A stretch of DNA of 16,070 nucleotides from assembly GCA_937914785.1 (NCBI GenBank), contig CALGIV010000165.1, forward strand, positions 1-16,070. The letters are read 5' to 3'. The position numbers were made by a program, and so were the translations under genes. This document shows positions 1 through 8,013 of this stretch, piece after piece; the stretch's first letter is position 1, and the number at the start of each line of letters is the position of its first letter. A model generated the notes under the pieces. It had not been told where the DNA came from. It saw nothing but the letters and a program-made list of their open reading frames with translations, and did not search any database. Source of the DNA: an uncultured Eubacteriaceae bacterium (lineage in GTDB: Bacteria; Bacillota; Clostridia; Eubacteriales; UBA1433).

Positions 1-81
1 TTATTATATATTACCCAAATCAGCTACTATTTGCAACCGAAAGATTTATGGCAATCCCCTCGCCTTCCCCATGCTACGAAG

Positions 82-1596
82 CTATCTTTCAAGTCGACGG
101 TACTGGATGGCTTCCGCCAGATGCGCCGGTTCGATGTTCCTTTTTTCGTCGAGATCGGCAATCGTGCGCGCCAGTTTTAAAATGCGGTGATAAGCGCGGC
201 CGCTTAAGTTCAGTGTCGTAAAAGCTTGCTTGATTAACAATTCTTCCTGTTCGCCAAGCCGGCAATAGGTTTCGATCATGCGCGGTGTCAGGTCTGCGTT
301 CATCAAAATAGGCAACGTCGCATAGCGATTCAATTGAATTTGCCGTGCGGCGTTGACGCGGGCGCGGATGGTCTCGGAAGACTCCGCAGCTTTTTTGTCG
401 GCAAGCTTCTCATATGAAATATTCGGCACTTCGGTGTGGATATCGATGCGGTCGAGCAAGGGGGCGGAAATTCTGTTTAAATAGCGCCGGATTTGAATTT
501 CGCTGCAGCGGCACCGGTTGGAATCATCGCCGTAATGGCCGCAGGGACAAGGGTTCATTCCCGCCAGCAGCATAAAGGATGATGGGTACGTAATGGTTGC
601 ATTGACGCGCGAGATCGTCACGAGCTTATCCTCAATCGGTTGGCGCAGCGCTTCCAACGCATTCTTTTGAAATTCCGGCAGCTCATCTAAAAATAATACG
701 CCGAGATGAGCCAGCGAGACCTCACCCGGCTGCGGAATGCGTCCGCCTCCGGTCAGCGATACGGCACTGATCGTGTGATGCGGCGCGCGGAATGGCCGTT
801 GTTTTAAAAGCGGTTTATCAGGCTTTAGCAATCCGGCGATGCTGTAAATTTTTGTGCTTTCCAGCGATTCTTCCTGCGTCATATCCGGCAGGATAGACGG
901 AAAGCACCGGGCGAGCATCGTTTTGCCGCTGCCCGGCGGACCGATCATCAGCATATTATGGCCGCCCGCAGCGGCGATCTCCATCGCGCGTTTGATATTT
1001 TCCTGTCCCTTCACGTCGGCGAAATCGCTGGTGTAGCAAACGGTGCTTTCTACAGGACTGTCGGAGGGATATACACAGTCTTTTTCACCATAGAGATATT
1101 GCTGCAGCTCGCATAAGTTTTTGATGGCAATGACTTCGATGCCATCGACGACGGAAGCCTCGGCGCCGTTGTCGTAGGGTAAGATGACACGTCGATAGCC
1201 CTGTCGTTTTGCTTCGATGATAATGGGCAATGTGCCGGATACCGCGCGAATTTCTCCGTTCAGCGACAGCTCGCCAAAGACGATGGTATCTGAAAAGTCG
1301 GCTTCGACAACCAGTTGCCCAGAAGAAAACAAGATGCCAAGTGCCATCGGCAGATCGTAATGTGTGCCTTCTTTTTTAATATCGCCGGGCGCCAGATTGA
1401 TTGTGACGCGTTTATATGGGAAGACAAAGCCGCTGTTTTTCAGCGCCGCCGAGAGGCGGTCCTTCGCCTCTTTGACACTGGCATCCGGCAGGCCGACGGT
1501 GATAAAGGCCGGCATTCCGGAGGTAATATCCGTCTCAATTTGTGTGATAAAACCCTCGACACCGATCAAGGTACAACTTTTTATGATTGACAACAT
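82..1596 (-). CDS. comM: YifB/ComM-type Mg-chelatase-like AAA+ ATPase
   Basis: This is a full-length ComM/YifB family protein of 504 residues from the chosen ATG. Family members characterised in naturally competent bacteria act as a hexameric helicase that promotes branch migration during recombination of transforming DNA in the cytoplasm. Numbering from the GTG nine bases upstream, the sequence shows an N-terminal ChlI-like domain (about 20-125), a Walker A motif GPPGSGKT (222-229), a Walker B motif LGVLFLDELPEF (301-312), the NPCPCG cysteine motif (351-356) with two further cysteines (365, 367), and a C-terminal Mg-chelatase domain. ATG at 1596-1594 is preferred over GTG at 1605-1603, because AAGGGG (1610-1605) sits 8 bases before the ATG but overlaps the GTG. 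The gene is divergent from dprA, another transformation and recombination gene. Family assignment is secure. Whether this organism is competent cannot be judged here. Confidence 0.95.
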   Translation of the reverse strand: MLSIIKSCTLIGVEGFITQIETDITSGMPAFITVGLPDASVKEAKDRLSAALKNSGFVFPYKRVTINLAPGDIKKEGTHYDLPMALGILFSSGQLVVEADFSDTIVFGELSLNGEIRAVSGTLPIIIEAKRQGYRRVILPYDNGAEASVVDGIEVIAIKNLCELQQYLYGEKDCVYPSDSPVESTVCYTSDFADVKGQENIKRAMEIAAAGGHNMLMIGPPGSGKTMLARCFPSILPDMTQEESLESTKIYSIAGLLKPDKPLLKQRPFRAPHHTISAVSLTGGGRIPQPGEVSLAHLGVLFLDELPEFQKNALEALRQPIEDKLVTISRVNATITYPSSFMLLAGMNPCPCGHYGDDSNRCRCSEIQIRRYLNRISAPLLDRIDIHTEVPNISYEKLADKKAAESSETIRARVNAARQIQLNRYATLPILMNADLTPRMIETYCRLGEQEELLIKQAFTTLNLSGRAYHRILKLARTIADLDEKRNIEPAHLAEAIQYRRLER

Positions 1597-1618
1597 AGCA
1601 TTCACCCCTTATAATGAC

Positions 1619-1647
1619 ATTATACAACCTAGAACGTTTGTTCGCAA
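1619..1647 (-). promoter_or_regulatory. Promoter of comM
   Basis: On the minus strand, TTGCGA (1647-1642) is followed after 17 bases by a perfect TATAAT (1624-1619). The comM ATG lies about 22 bases beyond the -10, so the 5' leader should be short. The -35 matches the consensus at four of six positions. Confidence 0.65.
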
Positions 1648-1669
1648 TAGAAAATAGAACATTTTTTCG
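1631..1669. promoter_or_regulatory. Two LexA-like boxes between comM and dprA
   Basis: The sequence GAAC-GTTT-GTTC at 1632-1643 is a perfect GAAC-N4-GTTC palindrome, the core of the Gram-positive SOS (LexA/DinR) box. It overlaps the -35 hexamer of the comM promoter. A second copy with one arm mismatch, GAAC-ATTT-TTTC, lies exactly 25 bases further right at 1657-1668, close to the dprA ribosome binding site. The perfect box is placed where a bound repressor would block comM. LexA itself is not in the window, so binding is inferred from motif and position only. Confidence 0.45.
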
Positions 1670-1690
1670 ATTTTTACGCAGGAGGCCTTT

Positions 1691-2815
1691 ATGGAGAAAG
1701 AAATTTACTGGTTCTGGTTGAACGAACTGCCGAAGATGACAGCACAAAGGGCTGGGAAGCTGTTGGTATATTTTGAAGATGCCCAGGCGATTTACCAGGC
1801 GGATGCAAAGGCCTATCGAAAGGCGGGTATAAGAGAAGAATTAATCGATTTGCTCAACGATAAAGATTTGAGCGGGGCTGAAGTTGCGCGGATCAGAGCG
1901 CAGGAGAAGGGTATCCGGTATTACACGCCGGACAACCCGGGTTATCCGGAGAAGCTGAAGAACATTTACGACCGTCCATTGGTGTTGTATACGAAAGGAG
2001 AATATGAGTTGCGGCAGGGAGAGATTTGTGTCGCAATCGTCGGAACGCGCAATGCGACGCGCTACGGCATTCAAGTTGCGCGCAGCCTCGCCTACGATCT
2101 GGCACGCCGCGGCATCGTTATCGTAAGCGGGATGGCATTGGGCATCGACAGTGCGGCGCATAAAGGCGCCATTGAAGCCGGTGGCAAGACCATCGCCGTG
2201 TTGGGCACGGGCGTCAACAGGATTTATCCGAAAAGCAATACGTCGTTATATTATGAGATTTTAAATAACGGGTGTGCTGTAAGTGAATATGAATTAGATA
2301 TGGAGCCGCAGTCGTTTACTTTTCCGCCGCGCAACCGTATCATCAGCGGACTCAGCGCAGGCTCCATCGTGGTGGAAGCAGGCAGACGGAGTGGTGCGAT
2401 CATCACGGCACACGCGGCGTTGGAGCAAAACCGTGAGGTATTCGCCGTACCGGGCAGCGTGCTCAGTCCGCAAAGTGAAGGCACGAATCGACTGATTATT
2501 AAAAATGAGGCGAAGCTCGTGCGCAATTACCGCGATGTGCTGGACGAACTTCAATTTTCTTATATCAGCAGTGCAGACGATGCGGCAAACGAAGAGGGCA
2601 GAGGTGAAAACGAAGAAAACATCAATGCGCTGCTAAGTTCATTAAAAGAGGAAGAATGTGTTATTTTTGAAAAGATTCGCTACGGCATCGGCAGCGAAGA
2701 TGAATTGGCACAGGCTTGCAAAATGAATATGCCTGCCTTAAAAACCGCTTTGACGATGATGGAGATCAATGGCGTAATTGTAAAAAACAAAGGGAAATTT
2801 TACATTAAGATATAA
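1691..2815 (+). CDS. dprA: DNA-processing protein DprA (Smf)
   Basis: DprA is the cytoplasmic loader of RecA onto incoming single-stranded DNA during natural transformation. It is widespread even in species not known to be competent. The 374-residue product has an N-terminal helical region (1-80), then the extended Rossmann fold with VGTRNATRYG (117-126), SGMALGIDSAAH (146-157), GTGVNRIYP (172-180), FPPRNRIISGLS (211-222) and EAGRRSGAIITA (229-240) ending at PGS (254-256). The C-terminal part (about 305-374) fits the winged-helix DML1-like domain. The ATG at 1691 follows GGAGG at 1681-1685. Length and all core motifs are normal for the family. It is transcribed away from comM, and no convincing sigma-A promoter of its own was found in the 85-base gap. 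Confidence 0.96.
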   Translation: MEKEIYWFWLNELPKMTAQRAGKLLVYFEDAQAIYQADAKAYRKAGIREELIDLLNDKDLSGAEVARIRAQEKGIRYYTPDNPGYPEKLKNIYDRPLVLYTKGEYELRQGEICVAIVGTRNATRYGIQVARSLAYDLARRGIVIVSGMALGIDSAAHKGAIEAGGKTIAVLGTGVNRIYPKSNTSLYYEILNNGCAVSEYELDMEPQSFTFPPRNRIISGLSAGSIVVEAGRRSGAIITAHAALEQNREVFAVPGSVLSPQSEGTNRLIIKNEAKLVRNYRDVLDELQFSYISSADDAANEEGRGENEENINALLSSLKEEECVIFEKIRYGIGSEDELAQACKMNMPALKTALTMMEINGVIVKNKGKFYIKI

Positions 2816-2856
2816 CACGATAAGTGTTGATTTGAAATAGAAAAACCAACTGGGTG

Positions 2857-2884
2857 TTGCAAGAATCTGATTTTCTGTTATAAT
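2857..2884 (+). promoter_or_regulatory. Promoter of topA
   Basis: TTGCAA (2857-2862), a 16-base spacer and a perfect TATAAT (2879-2884) preceded by TG at 2876-2877 make an extended -10 promoter. Predicted transcription start is near 2891, giving a leader of about 60 bases before the topA ATG. The leader shows no strong hairpin. Confidence 0.75.
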
Positions 2885-2951
2885 ATGGCCTTATGTACGA
2901 AAAATATCGTGCTGTGCAATAGCCATACAATAACTGTATAAAAGGAATCGA

Positions 2952-5006
2952 ATGAAAACATTAGTCATTGTGGAATCGCCTGCAAAGGCAAAAACAATTA
3001 AAAAATATCTGCCGGATGGCTGCAAAGTGGAAGCTTCGATGGGGCATATCATCGACTTGCCAAAAGAGCAGTTGGGCGTAGATGTAAATAATAATTTCAA
3101 ACCGCGCTACATTCCGATGTCGGATAAGCGTGATGTTTTGAAACGCTTAAAAGAGACGGCACAGTCGAGTGAGCGCGTCATTTTAGCGACAGACCCGGAC
3201 CGCGAGGGAGAAGCGATCAGTTGGCATATTGCAAACTACTTGGGTATCGATATTGAAGATGACGTGCGCGTGGAGTTCCACGAAATCACGAAAAGTGCCG
3301 TGGCTAAAGCGTTTGAGCAGAAGCGTACTTTGAATATGGATTTGGTGAATTCGCAGCAGGCGCGGCGGATTTTAGACCGTCTTGTGGGCTATAAGCTCAG
3401 CCCGTTTTTGTGGAAGAAGGTTAAAAAGGGGTTGAGTGCAGGCAGAGTGCAGTCGGTGGCTACGCGCCTTGTCGTCGATCGGGAAGAAGAAATCAACGCG
3501 TTTGTCGCGAAGGAATATTGGAATATTACGGCGTTGCTGCATCAGCAGGATCGGCGGGATGAAACGTTTGAAGCGAAATTTTACGGCTTAAATGATCAAA
3601 AGCTGGAAATTAACACAAAGCAGGAAGCCGACGATATTCTGACCAAAGCTCAGACGGGAAAATATGTCGTTAAATCCGTCAAGGAAGGCCAGCGAAAGAA
3701 GAATCCGCCGTTGCCCTTTACGACGAGCACCCTGCAGCAGGAGGCGAACCGAAAGCTGGGCTTTACGACACGCAAGACGATGATGATCGCACAGCAATTA
3801 TATGAGGGTGTCGATATTGAAGGCGTTGGTTATACAGGGCTGATTACGTATTTGCGTACGGATTCCGTGCGTATTTCTGAGGAAGCGCGCAGTGCCTGTT
3901 TGGCTTATATCAGTGATGTTTACGGCAAGGAATATGCGATGTATGCTAAAAAGAAGGCTGCAAAGAAGAGCGGAAAGGTGCAGGATGCGCACGAAGCCAT
4001 TCGCCCGACCGCAGTCGATTTTACACCGGAAAGCCTGCAGGGGTCGTTAAGCCGCGATCAGATCCGCTTATACGAGTTGATTTACAAACGATTTGTGGCA
4101 TCCAATATGAAGCCTGCAAATTACGATACGCTAAGTGTAGAAATTTCCTGTGAAGACTTACTGTTTACTGCAAGCGGTTCGCGCATCGCTTTTGAAGGAT
4201 ATTTAAAAGTATATAACAATAAGACAGACGAAGATAAGGAATATAAGCTGCCTGCCTTAAAAGAGGGAGAAGTTTTAGCACTTGAGGAAGTGAAAGCGGA
4301 GCAAAAATTTACACAGCCGCCCGCCCGCTATACGGAGGCCGGCCTGGTAAAAGCGCTTGAAGAAAGAGGCATCGGGCGGCCGAGCACGTATGCGCCGACG
4401 ATTGCGACGATTCAAAATCGCGGGTATGTGGCGATTGAAGAAAAGAAATTTCTTCCAACAGAGCTGGGTAGTCTGGTCACGCAGTTGATGAAAGAGAATT
4501 TTGCCGATATCGTGGATTATGATTTTACTGCACAGATGGAGGGCGAGCTCGACAACGTAGCGGAAGGCAAAGCGGACTGGGTGAATGTTGTGTCGGATTT
4601 CTACACAGGGTTTGAAAAAGAGCTTGAAAAGGCTCAAAGCATAGAAAAAGTAAAATTGCGTGAAGAGGTCACGGACGTCCTTTGTGATAAATGCGGTAAA
4701 AATATGGTGATTAAAGAAGGGCGTTACGGTAAATTTCTCGCCTGCCCCGGATTTCCGGATTGCAGAAATATTAAGCCGTATAACGAAGAAGTCGATGCGC
4801 TATGCCCGAAGTGTGGGGCAAAGCTGGTGCGGCGGAAAACAAAAAAAGGACGCATTTTTTACGGTTGTCTGAATTATCCCGACTGTGATTTTTCAACTTG
4901 GAATACGCTGTCGAAGGAAAAATGCAAGACTTGCGACAGCTTAAAATTCAAAAAAAGCCGTGCGAAAGATGCGAAAGCCTATTGTTTAAAATGTGATGAC
5001 GAATAA
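2952..5006 (+). CDS. topA: DNA topoisomerase I (type IA)
   Basis: TopA relaxes negatively supercoiled DNA by transient single-strand cleavage. The 684-residue protein begins with a TOPRIM domain containing the VESPAKAKTI motif (7-16), GHIIDLP (31-37) and the acidic triad in TDPDREGE (80-87). The SAGRVQS motif follows at 162-168. The catalytic tyrosine is Y300 in GLITYLRTDS. Three zinc-ribbon modules close the protein, with cysteine pairs starting at about 578, 618 and 658 (final CLKC at 678-681). AAAGGA (2941-2946) precedes the ATG by five bases. The gene has its own promoter and its own terminator, so it appears monocistronic. In Bacillus trmFO and xerC follow topA before hslV. Here hslV follows directly, 165 bases later. 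Confidence 0.98.
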   Translation: MKTLVIVESPAKAKTIKKYLPDGCKVEASMGHIIDLPKEQLGVDVNNNFKPRYIPMSDKRDVLKRLKETAQSSERVILATDPDREGEAISWHIANYLGIDIEDDVRVEFHEITKSAVAKAFEQKRTLNMDLVNSQQARRILDRLVGYKLSPFLWKKVKKGLSAGRVQSVATRLVVDREEEINAFVAKEYWNITALLHQQDRRDETFEAKFYGLNDQKLEINTKQEADDILTKAQTGKYVVKSVKEGQRKKNPPLPFTTSTLQQEANRKLGFTTRKTMMIAQQLYEGVDIEGVGYTGLITYLRTDSVRISEEARSACLAYISDVYGKEYAMYAKKKAAKKSGKVQDAHEAIRPTAVDFTPESLQGSLSRDQIRLYELIYKRFVASNMKPANYDTLSVEISCEDLLFTASGSRIAFEGYLKVYNNKTDEDKEYKLPALKEGEVLALEEVKAEQKFTQPPARYTEAGLVKALEERGIGRPSTYAPTIATIQNRGYVAIEEKKFLPTELGSLVTQLMKENFADIVDYDFTAQMEGELDNVAEGKADWVNVVSDFYTGFEKELEKAQSIEKVKLREEVTDVLCDKCGKNMVIKEGRYGKFLACPGFPDCRNIKPYNEEVDALCPKCGAKLVRRKTKKGRIFYGCLNYPDCDFSTWNTLSKEKCKTCDSLKFKKSRAKDAKAYCLKCDDE

Positions 5007-5028
5007 AGACGGGTACCCGTCTTTTTTT
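5005..5028 (+). terminator. Intrinsic terminator of topA
   Basis: The palindrome GACGGGTACCCGTC (5008-5021), with flanking A and T bases, forms a stem around a GTAC loop and is followed by seven T residues. It starts inside the topA stop codon. It separates topA from the hslV operon. Confidence 0.92.
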
Positions 5029-5070
5029 ATGCATAAAACTGTCCTTAAAGGCAATGTTGAAAATTTATGT

Positions 5071-5094
5071 TTTTTTCTAAAAATTCAGTTTATT
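5071..5094. promoter_or_regulatory. CodY-box-like sites before hslV-hslU-codY
   Basis: The consensus CodY box is AATTTTCWGAAAATT. TTTTTTCTAAAAATT at 5071-5085 matches it at 12 of 15 positions, and the overlapping AAAATTCAGTTTATT at 5080-5094 matches at 10 of 15. A perfect right half-site GAAAATT also lies at 5059-5065. The sites lie just upstream of or against the -35 region of the promoter for the operon that contains codY, a position suited to autoregulation. The region is very AT-rich, so chance matches are a real concern. Confidence 0.5.
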
Positions 5095-5123
5095 ATGGTA
5101 AATTCATAGAAATCGTGTATAAT
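5094..5123 (+). promoter_or_regulatory. Promoter of the hslV-hslU-codY unit
   Basis: A perfect TATAAT lies at 5118-5123. No good -35 is present: the expected position (about 5094-5100) reads TATGGTA. That would suit a regulated promoter, but this is inference. The hslV ATG is 48 bases downstream of the -10. Confidence 0.55.
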
Positions 5124-5171
5124 GAAGGGAATACAATATAGAAAAGATCTGAATTAAAAGGAAGATATGTA

Positions 5172-5720
5172 ATGATAAATAACGATTTGACATTTCACGC
5201 GACGACGATCGTCGCGGTAAAAAAAGAGGGCATGAGTGCGATGGCGGGTGATGGTCAGGTCACGATGGGCGAGAGCACTGTAATCAAGCACAGCGCTGTA
5301 AAAGTACGGCGGATTTACAACGAGAAAGTTCTGGTGGGGTTTGCAGGCAGCGTAGCCGACGCATTTGCGCTCAGCGATAAATTTGAAGCGAAGCTGGAAT
5401 TATATGCAGGTAATTTGAATCGCGCGGCTGTGGAACTTGCGAAAGAGTGGCGCACAGACAAGGCGTTACGCAAGCTGGAAGCTTTGCTGATTGCGATGGA
5501 TAAGGAGCATATTCTGCTCGTCAGCGGTACGGGGGAAGTCATTGCCCCGGATGACGATGTCATCGCAATCGGCAGCGGCGGGATGTATGCATTAGCCGCG
5601 GCAAAAGCATTAAAACAGTATTCCGACCTGAATGCAGAACAGCTCGCTTATGAAGCATTGAAGATTGCTTCCGACATCTGTGTATATACGAACCATAACA
5701 TCAAGGTGGAAACACTGTAG
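5172..5720 (+). CDS. hslV: ATP-dependent protease proteolytic subunit HslV (ClpQ)
   Basis: HslV is the N-terminal-nucleophile peptidase that forms a double-ring chamber capped by HslU. The 182-residue product carries the conserved TTIVAV (11-16), GDGQVTMG, the VRRIYN segment, GFAGSVADAF and the C-terminal ICVYTNHN region. Active HslV needs a free N-terminal Thr (Ser in the B. subtilis homologue). Here ten residues, MINNDLTFHA, precede the first Thr, so either this leader is removed or the start is elsewhere. The ATG at 5172 is backed by AAAAGGAAG (5156-5164) seven bases away. An in-frame TTG at 5187 would give a short MTFHATT start but lacks a spaced ribosome binding site. hslU starts 15 bases downstream, so the two are surely cotranscribed. 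Confidence 0.95.
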   Translation: MINNDLTFHATTIVAVKKEGMSAMAGDGQVTMGESTVIKHSAVKVRRIYNEKVLVGFAGSVADAFALSDKFEAKLELYAGNLNRAAVELAKEWRTDKALRKLEALLIAMDKEHILLVSGTGEVIAPDDDVIAIGSGGMYALAAAKALKQYSDLNAEQLAYEALKIASDICVYTNHNIKVETL

Positions 5721-5735
5721 GGAGGGTAAAAAGAG

Positions 5736-7127
5736 ATGAGTGAACGTACCCCAAGAGAAATTGTAGCGGAACTGGATAAATATATTATCGGTCAGGATGA
5801 GGCGAAGAAAGCGATGGCGATTGCGCTGCGCAACCGATATCGAAGGAGCCTGCTCAACGAAGAGATGCAGGAAGAAATAACGCCGAAAAACATTATTATG
5901 GTCGGCCCTACCGGCGTTGGCAAGACGGAGATTGCCCGCAGGCTGGCAAAATTGGTGCATGCGCCTTTTATTAAGGTGGAAGCGACGAAATTTACGGAAG
6001 TCGGATATGTTGGCAGGGATGCCGAATCGATGGTGCGTGATTTGGTCTATGCGGCAGTTCGCATGGCGAAGCAAAAAAAGTTTGAAGAAGTAAAAGTGCA
6101 GGCGGAAGTCAACGCGAACGAGCAATTGCTTGATTTGCTTTCAGGTCTCAAACCCAAAACAAAGTCTGCATCGACGCCGTTTGATATGTTTCAGGGGTTG
6201 TATGGCGGTGGGCAAAAGCAGGAAGAGGTGCCGCAGGAAGTAAAGGAAGAAGACCGTCCGAAACGCGAAGCGCTCAAAGAGCGCCTGATGCGTGGTGAGC
6301 TGGAAGATGAGATGGTTGAAATTAGTGTCGAAGACAGTCACAGTGTGCCGATTGGGATGATCGGCGGTATGGGTGACGACATGAATCTTGACGATATGCT
6401 TGGCGGACTGTTGCCGAAGAAACGCAAGAAACGGCGTGTGCGTGTTGTTGATGCGCGTAAGATATTGGTGCAACAGGAAGCGGATAAGCTGATGGATATG
6501 GACGCCATTACGGAACAGGGGCTGTATGACGCGGAGCAGCGCGGCATTATCTTTTTAGATGAAATCGATAAGATCGCCGGCGGCCAGGGGCCGAAAAGCG
6601 GCGCGGATGTTTCGCGTGAAGGTGTACAGCGCGATATTCTGCCGATTGTTGAAGGCAGTACGGTAAATACGAAGTACGGGCCGGTTAAGACAGATCATAT
6701 TTTATTTGTCGCGGCAGGCGCCTTTCATATGAGTAAGATTTCCGATCTGATCCCCGAGCTGCAAGGCCGCTTTCCGATTAAAGTAGAGCTGCACAGCTTG
6801 ACCGAAGAGCATTTTAAGCAAATTTTAACACAACCTCAAAATGCGATCATTATGCAGTATCAACAACTGTTGGCAACGGAGGATATCGAACTGAAGTTTA
6901 AGGAAGATGCACTTGATACAATTGCCGGTGTTGCGATCTATCAGAATGAAAACAGTGAAAATATTGGCGCCAGAAGGCTACATACGGTGCTTGAAAAGCT
7001 ATTGGAAGAAATTTCGTTCCATGCGCCGGATTACGATCAGAAAGAGTTTATTATCGATGCGCAATATGTCAAGCGCGTCTTTGATACGGATAGTTTTGAG
7101 AGAGATTTAGAAAAGTATATCATTTAA
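5736..7127 (+). CDS. hslU: ATP-dependent protease ATPase subunit HslU (ClpY)
   Basis: HslU is the AAA+ unfoldase ring that feeds substrates into HslV. The 463-residue protein shows the typical MSERTPREIV start, Walker A GPTGVGKT (57-64), the pore loop GYVGRD (90-95), a charged and presumably flexible I-domain (about 110-240), Walker B IIFLDEIDKI (271-280), the ELQGRFPI sensor and arginine-finger region (341-348), and the sensor-2 GARR. It ends in the hydrophobic tail LEKYII, which in this family inserts into HslV and activates it. GGAGGG (5721-5726) precedes the ATG by nine bases. Length and motifs are normal. It sits between hslV and codY in one apparent operon. Confidence 0.98.
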   Translation: MSERTPREIVAELDKYIIGQDEAKKAMAIALRNRYRRSLLNEEMQEEITPKNIIMVGPTGVGKTEIARRLAKLVHAPFIKVEATKFTEVGYVGRDAESMVRDLVYAAVRMAKQKKFEEVKVQAEVNANEQLLDLLSGLKPKTKSASTPFDMFQGLYGGGQKQEEVPQEVKEEDRPKREALKERLMRGELEDEMVEISVEDSHSVPIGMIGGMGDDMNLDDMLGGLLPKKRKKRRVRVVDARKILVQQEADKLMDMDAITEQGLYDAEQRGIIFLDEIDKIAGGQGPKSGADVSREGVQRDILPIVEGSTVNTKYGPVKTDHILFVAAGAFHMSKISDLIPELQGRFPIKVELHSLTEEHFKQILTQPQNAIIMQYQQLLATEDIELKFKEDALDTIAGVAIYQNENSENIGARRLHTVLEKLLEEISFHAPDYDQKEFIIDAQYVKRVFDTDSFERDLEKYII

Positions 7128-7182
7128 CGAAGGTCAAGGCCGGCAGATATATAAATTGTACGATGGACAAGGAGAAGCAGTC

Positions 7183-7950
7183 GTGAATTTATTGGAAAAA
7201 ACAAGAAAGCTGAATATGGCGTTGCAGTTGTCGGGCAATGGGGTTTTGTCTTTTGAAGAACTTTGCCTGATGCTGACGGAGATTTTAAGGTGCAACGTTT
7301 ATATCGCAGACACGGAGGGTGCATTTTTAGGCTCTTCTTACCTGCCTCAGCTTGCATGCGACATTAATTTACAGGCGATTGATAAAAAGAAGTTTCCGGC
7401 GGAATATAATCGTTATATCCTATCGTTGCAGGAAACCAAAGCAAACCAGTATGAGGAGAATCCGAAATGCGCCTATGAAGATACGCCGTGTACGATGCAC
7501 AATCGTTTCGTCACGATCGTGCCAATTCATGGCGGCGGTAAACGGATTGGCACGATGGTGCTGGCCAAAGACAATGAAAAGTTTTCGGATGAAGATTTGG
7601 TTTTGGGTGAATACAGTGCGACGATCGTGGCGATGGAATTGATGCGGCTGAATAACATTGCCATTCAGGAAAGTATTCGTCAGGAAGCAAACTTAAAACA
7701 GACGCTGGCGACACTGACTTATACGGAACAACAGGCGATTAAAAGCGTTTTGGATACTTTTGGAGAAGGGGAAATGGAAGGGACGGTTGTGGTAAGCAAA
7801 ATTGCCGGCAAGACCGGTATTACGCATTCCGTTATCGTCAATGCGCTGCGAAAGCTGGAGAGTGGCCGCGTTATTGAAACGCGTTCGCTGGGCATGAAAG
7901 GTACTTATATTAAACTGTTGGATCCAAATTTTTTGGACAATCTCGATTAA
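7183..7950 (+). CDS. codY: GTP- and branched-chain amino acid-responsive repressor CodY
   Basis: CodY is the global nutritional regulator of Firmicutes. It binds branched-chain amino acids through its GAF domain, senses GTP, and controls amino acid, transport and virulence genes. The GTG at 7183 is chosen: it gives MNLLEKTRKLN, matching the usual CodY N-terminus, and AAGGAG (7169-7174) lies eight bases upstream. A TTG at 7156 would add nine unconserved residues. In the 255-residue protein the GAF domain spans about 1-155 (FPAEYN at 71-76, TIVPIHGGG at 111-119). The winged-helix domain (about 200-250) carries SKIAGKTGITHSVIVNALRK and SLGMKGTYIK, nearly invariant in CodY, so it should read the usual CodY box. 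It is the last gene of the hslV unit. No terminator follows before the rpsB promoter. Confidence 0.97.
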   Translation: MNLLEKTRKLNMALQLSGNGVLSFEELCLMLTEILRCNVYIADTEGAFLGSSYLPQLACDINLQAIDKKKFPAEYNRYILSLQETKANQYEENPKCAYEDTPCTMHNRFVTIVPIHGGGKRIGTMVLAKDNEKFSDEDLVLGEYSATIVAMELMRLNNIAIQESIRQEANLKQTLATLTYTEQQAIKSVLDTFGEGEMEGTVVVSKIAGKTGITHSVIVNALRKLESGRVIETRSLGMKGTYIKLLDPNFLDNLD

Positions 7951-7962
7951 ACAAAAAAGTAT

Positions 7963-7991
7963 TTGATAAAATATAATAATTGTGTTATCAT
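7963..7991 (+). promoter_or_regulatory. Promoter of rpsB-tsf
   Basis: TTGATA (7963-7968), a 17-base spacer and TATCAT (7986-7991) with an extended TG at 7983-7984. Predicted start near 7998, leaving a leader of about 100 bases before the rpsB ATG. Confidence 0.7.
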
Positions 7992-8013
7992 ATAACGGCA
8001 ATTAAAACAAGCA

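Noticed and set aside
1..81. Sequence downstream of comM
   Set aside because: No gene, hairpin with T tract or other signal could be supported in this short AT-rich stretch.
2814..2828. AACAC-GATAA-GTGTT hairpin after dprA
   Set aside because: Only a 5-bp AT-rich stem with no T tract; too weak to call a terminator.
2870..2884. CodY-box-like match at the topA -10
   Set aside because: About 9 of 15 matching positions, many of them explained by the -10 sequence itself; not above chance in this AT-rich stretch.
2893..2922. Nine-codon frame (MYEKYRAVQ) in the topA leader
   Set aside because: No ribosome binding site precedes it, it lies at the predicted transcription start, and no attenuator structure accompanies it.
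5610..6125. 171-residue minus-strand frame antisense to hslV and hslU
   Set aside because: It lies wholly opposite highly conserved coding sequence, has no recognisable motif, and is a shadow of the real genes.
7156..7182. Upstream TTG start for CodY
   Set aside because: The nine added residues are not part of known CodY N-termini and the ribosome binding site fits the GTG at 7183.
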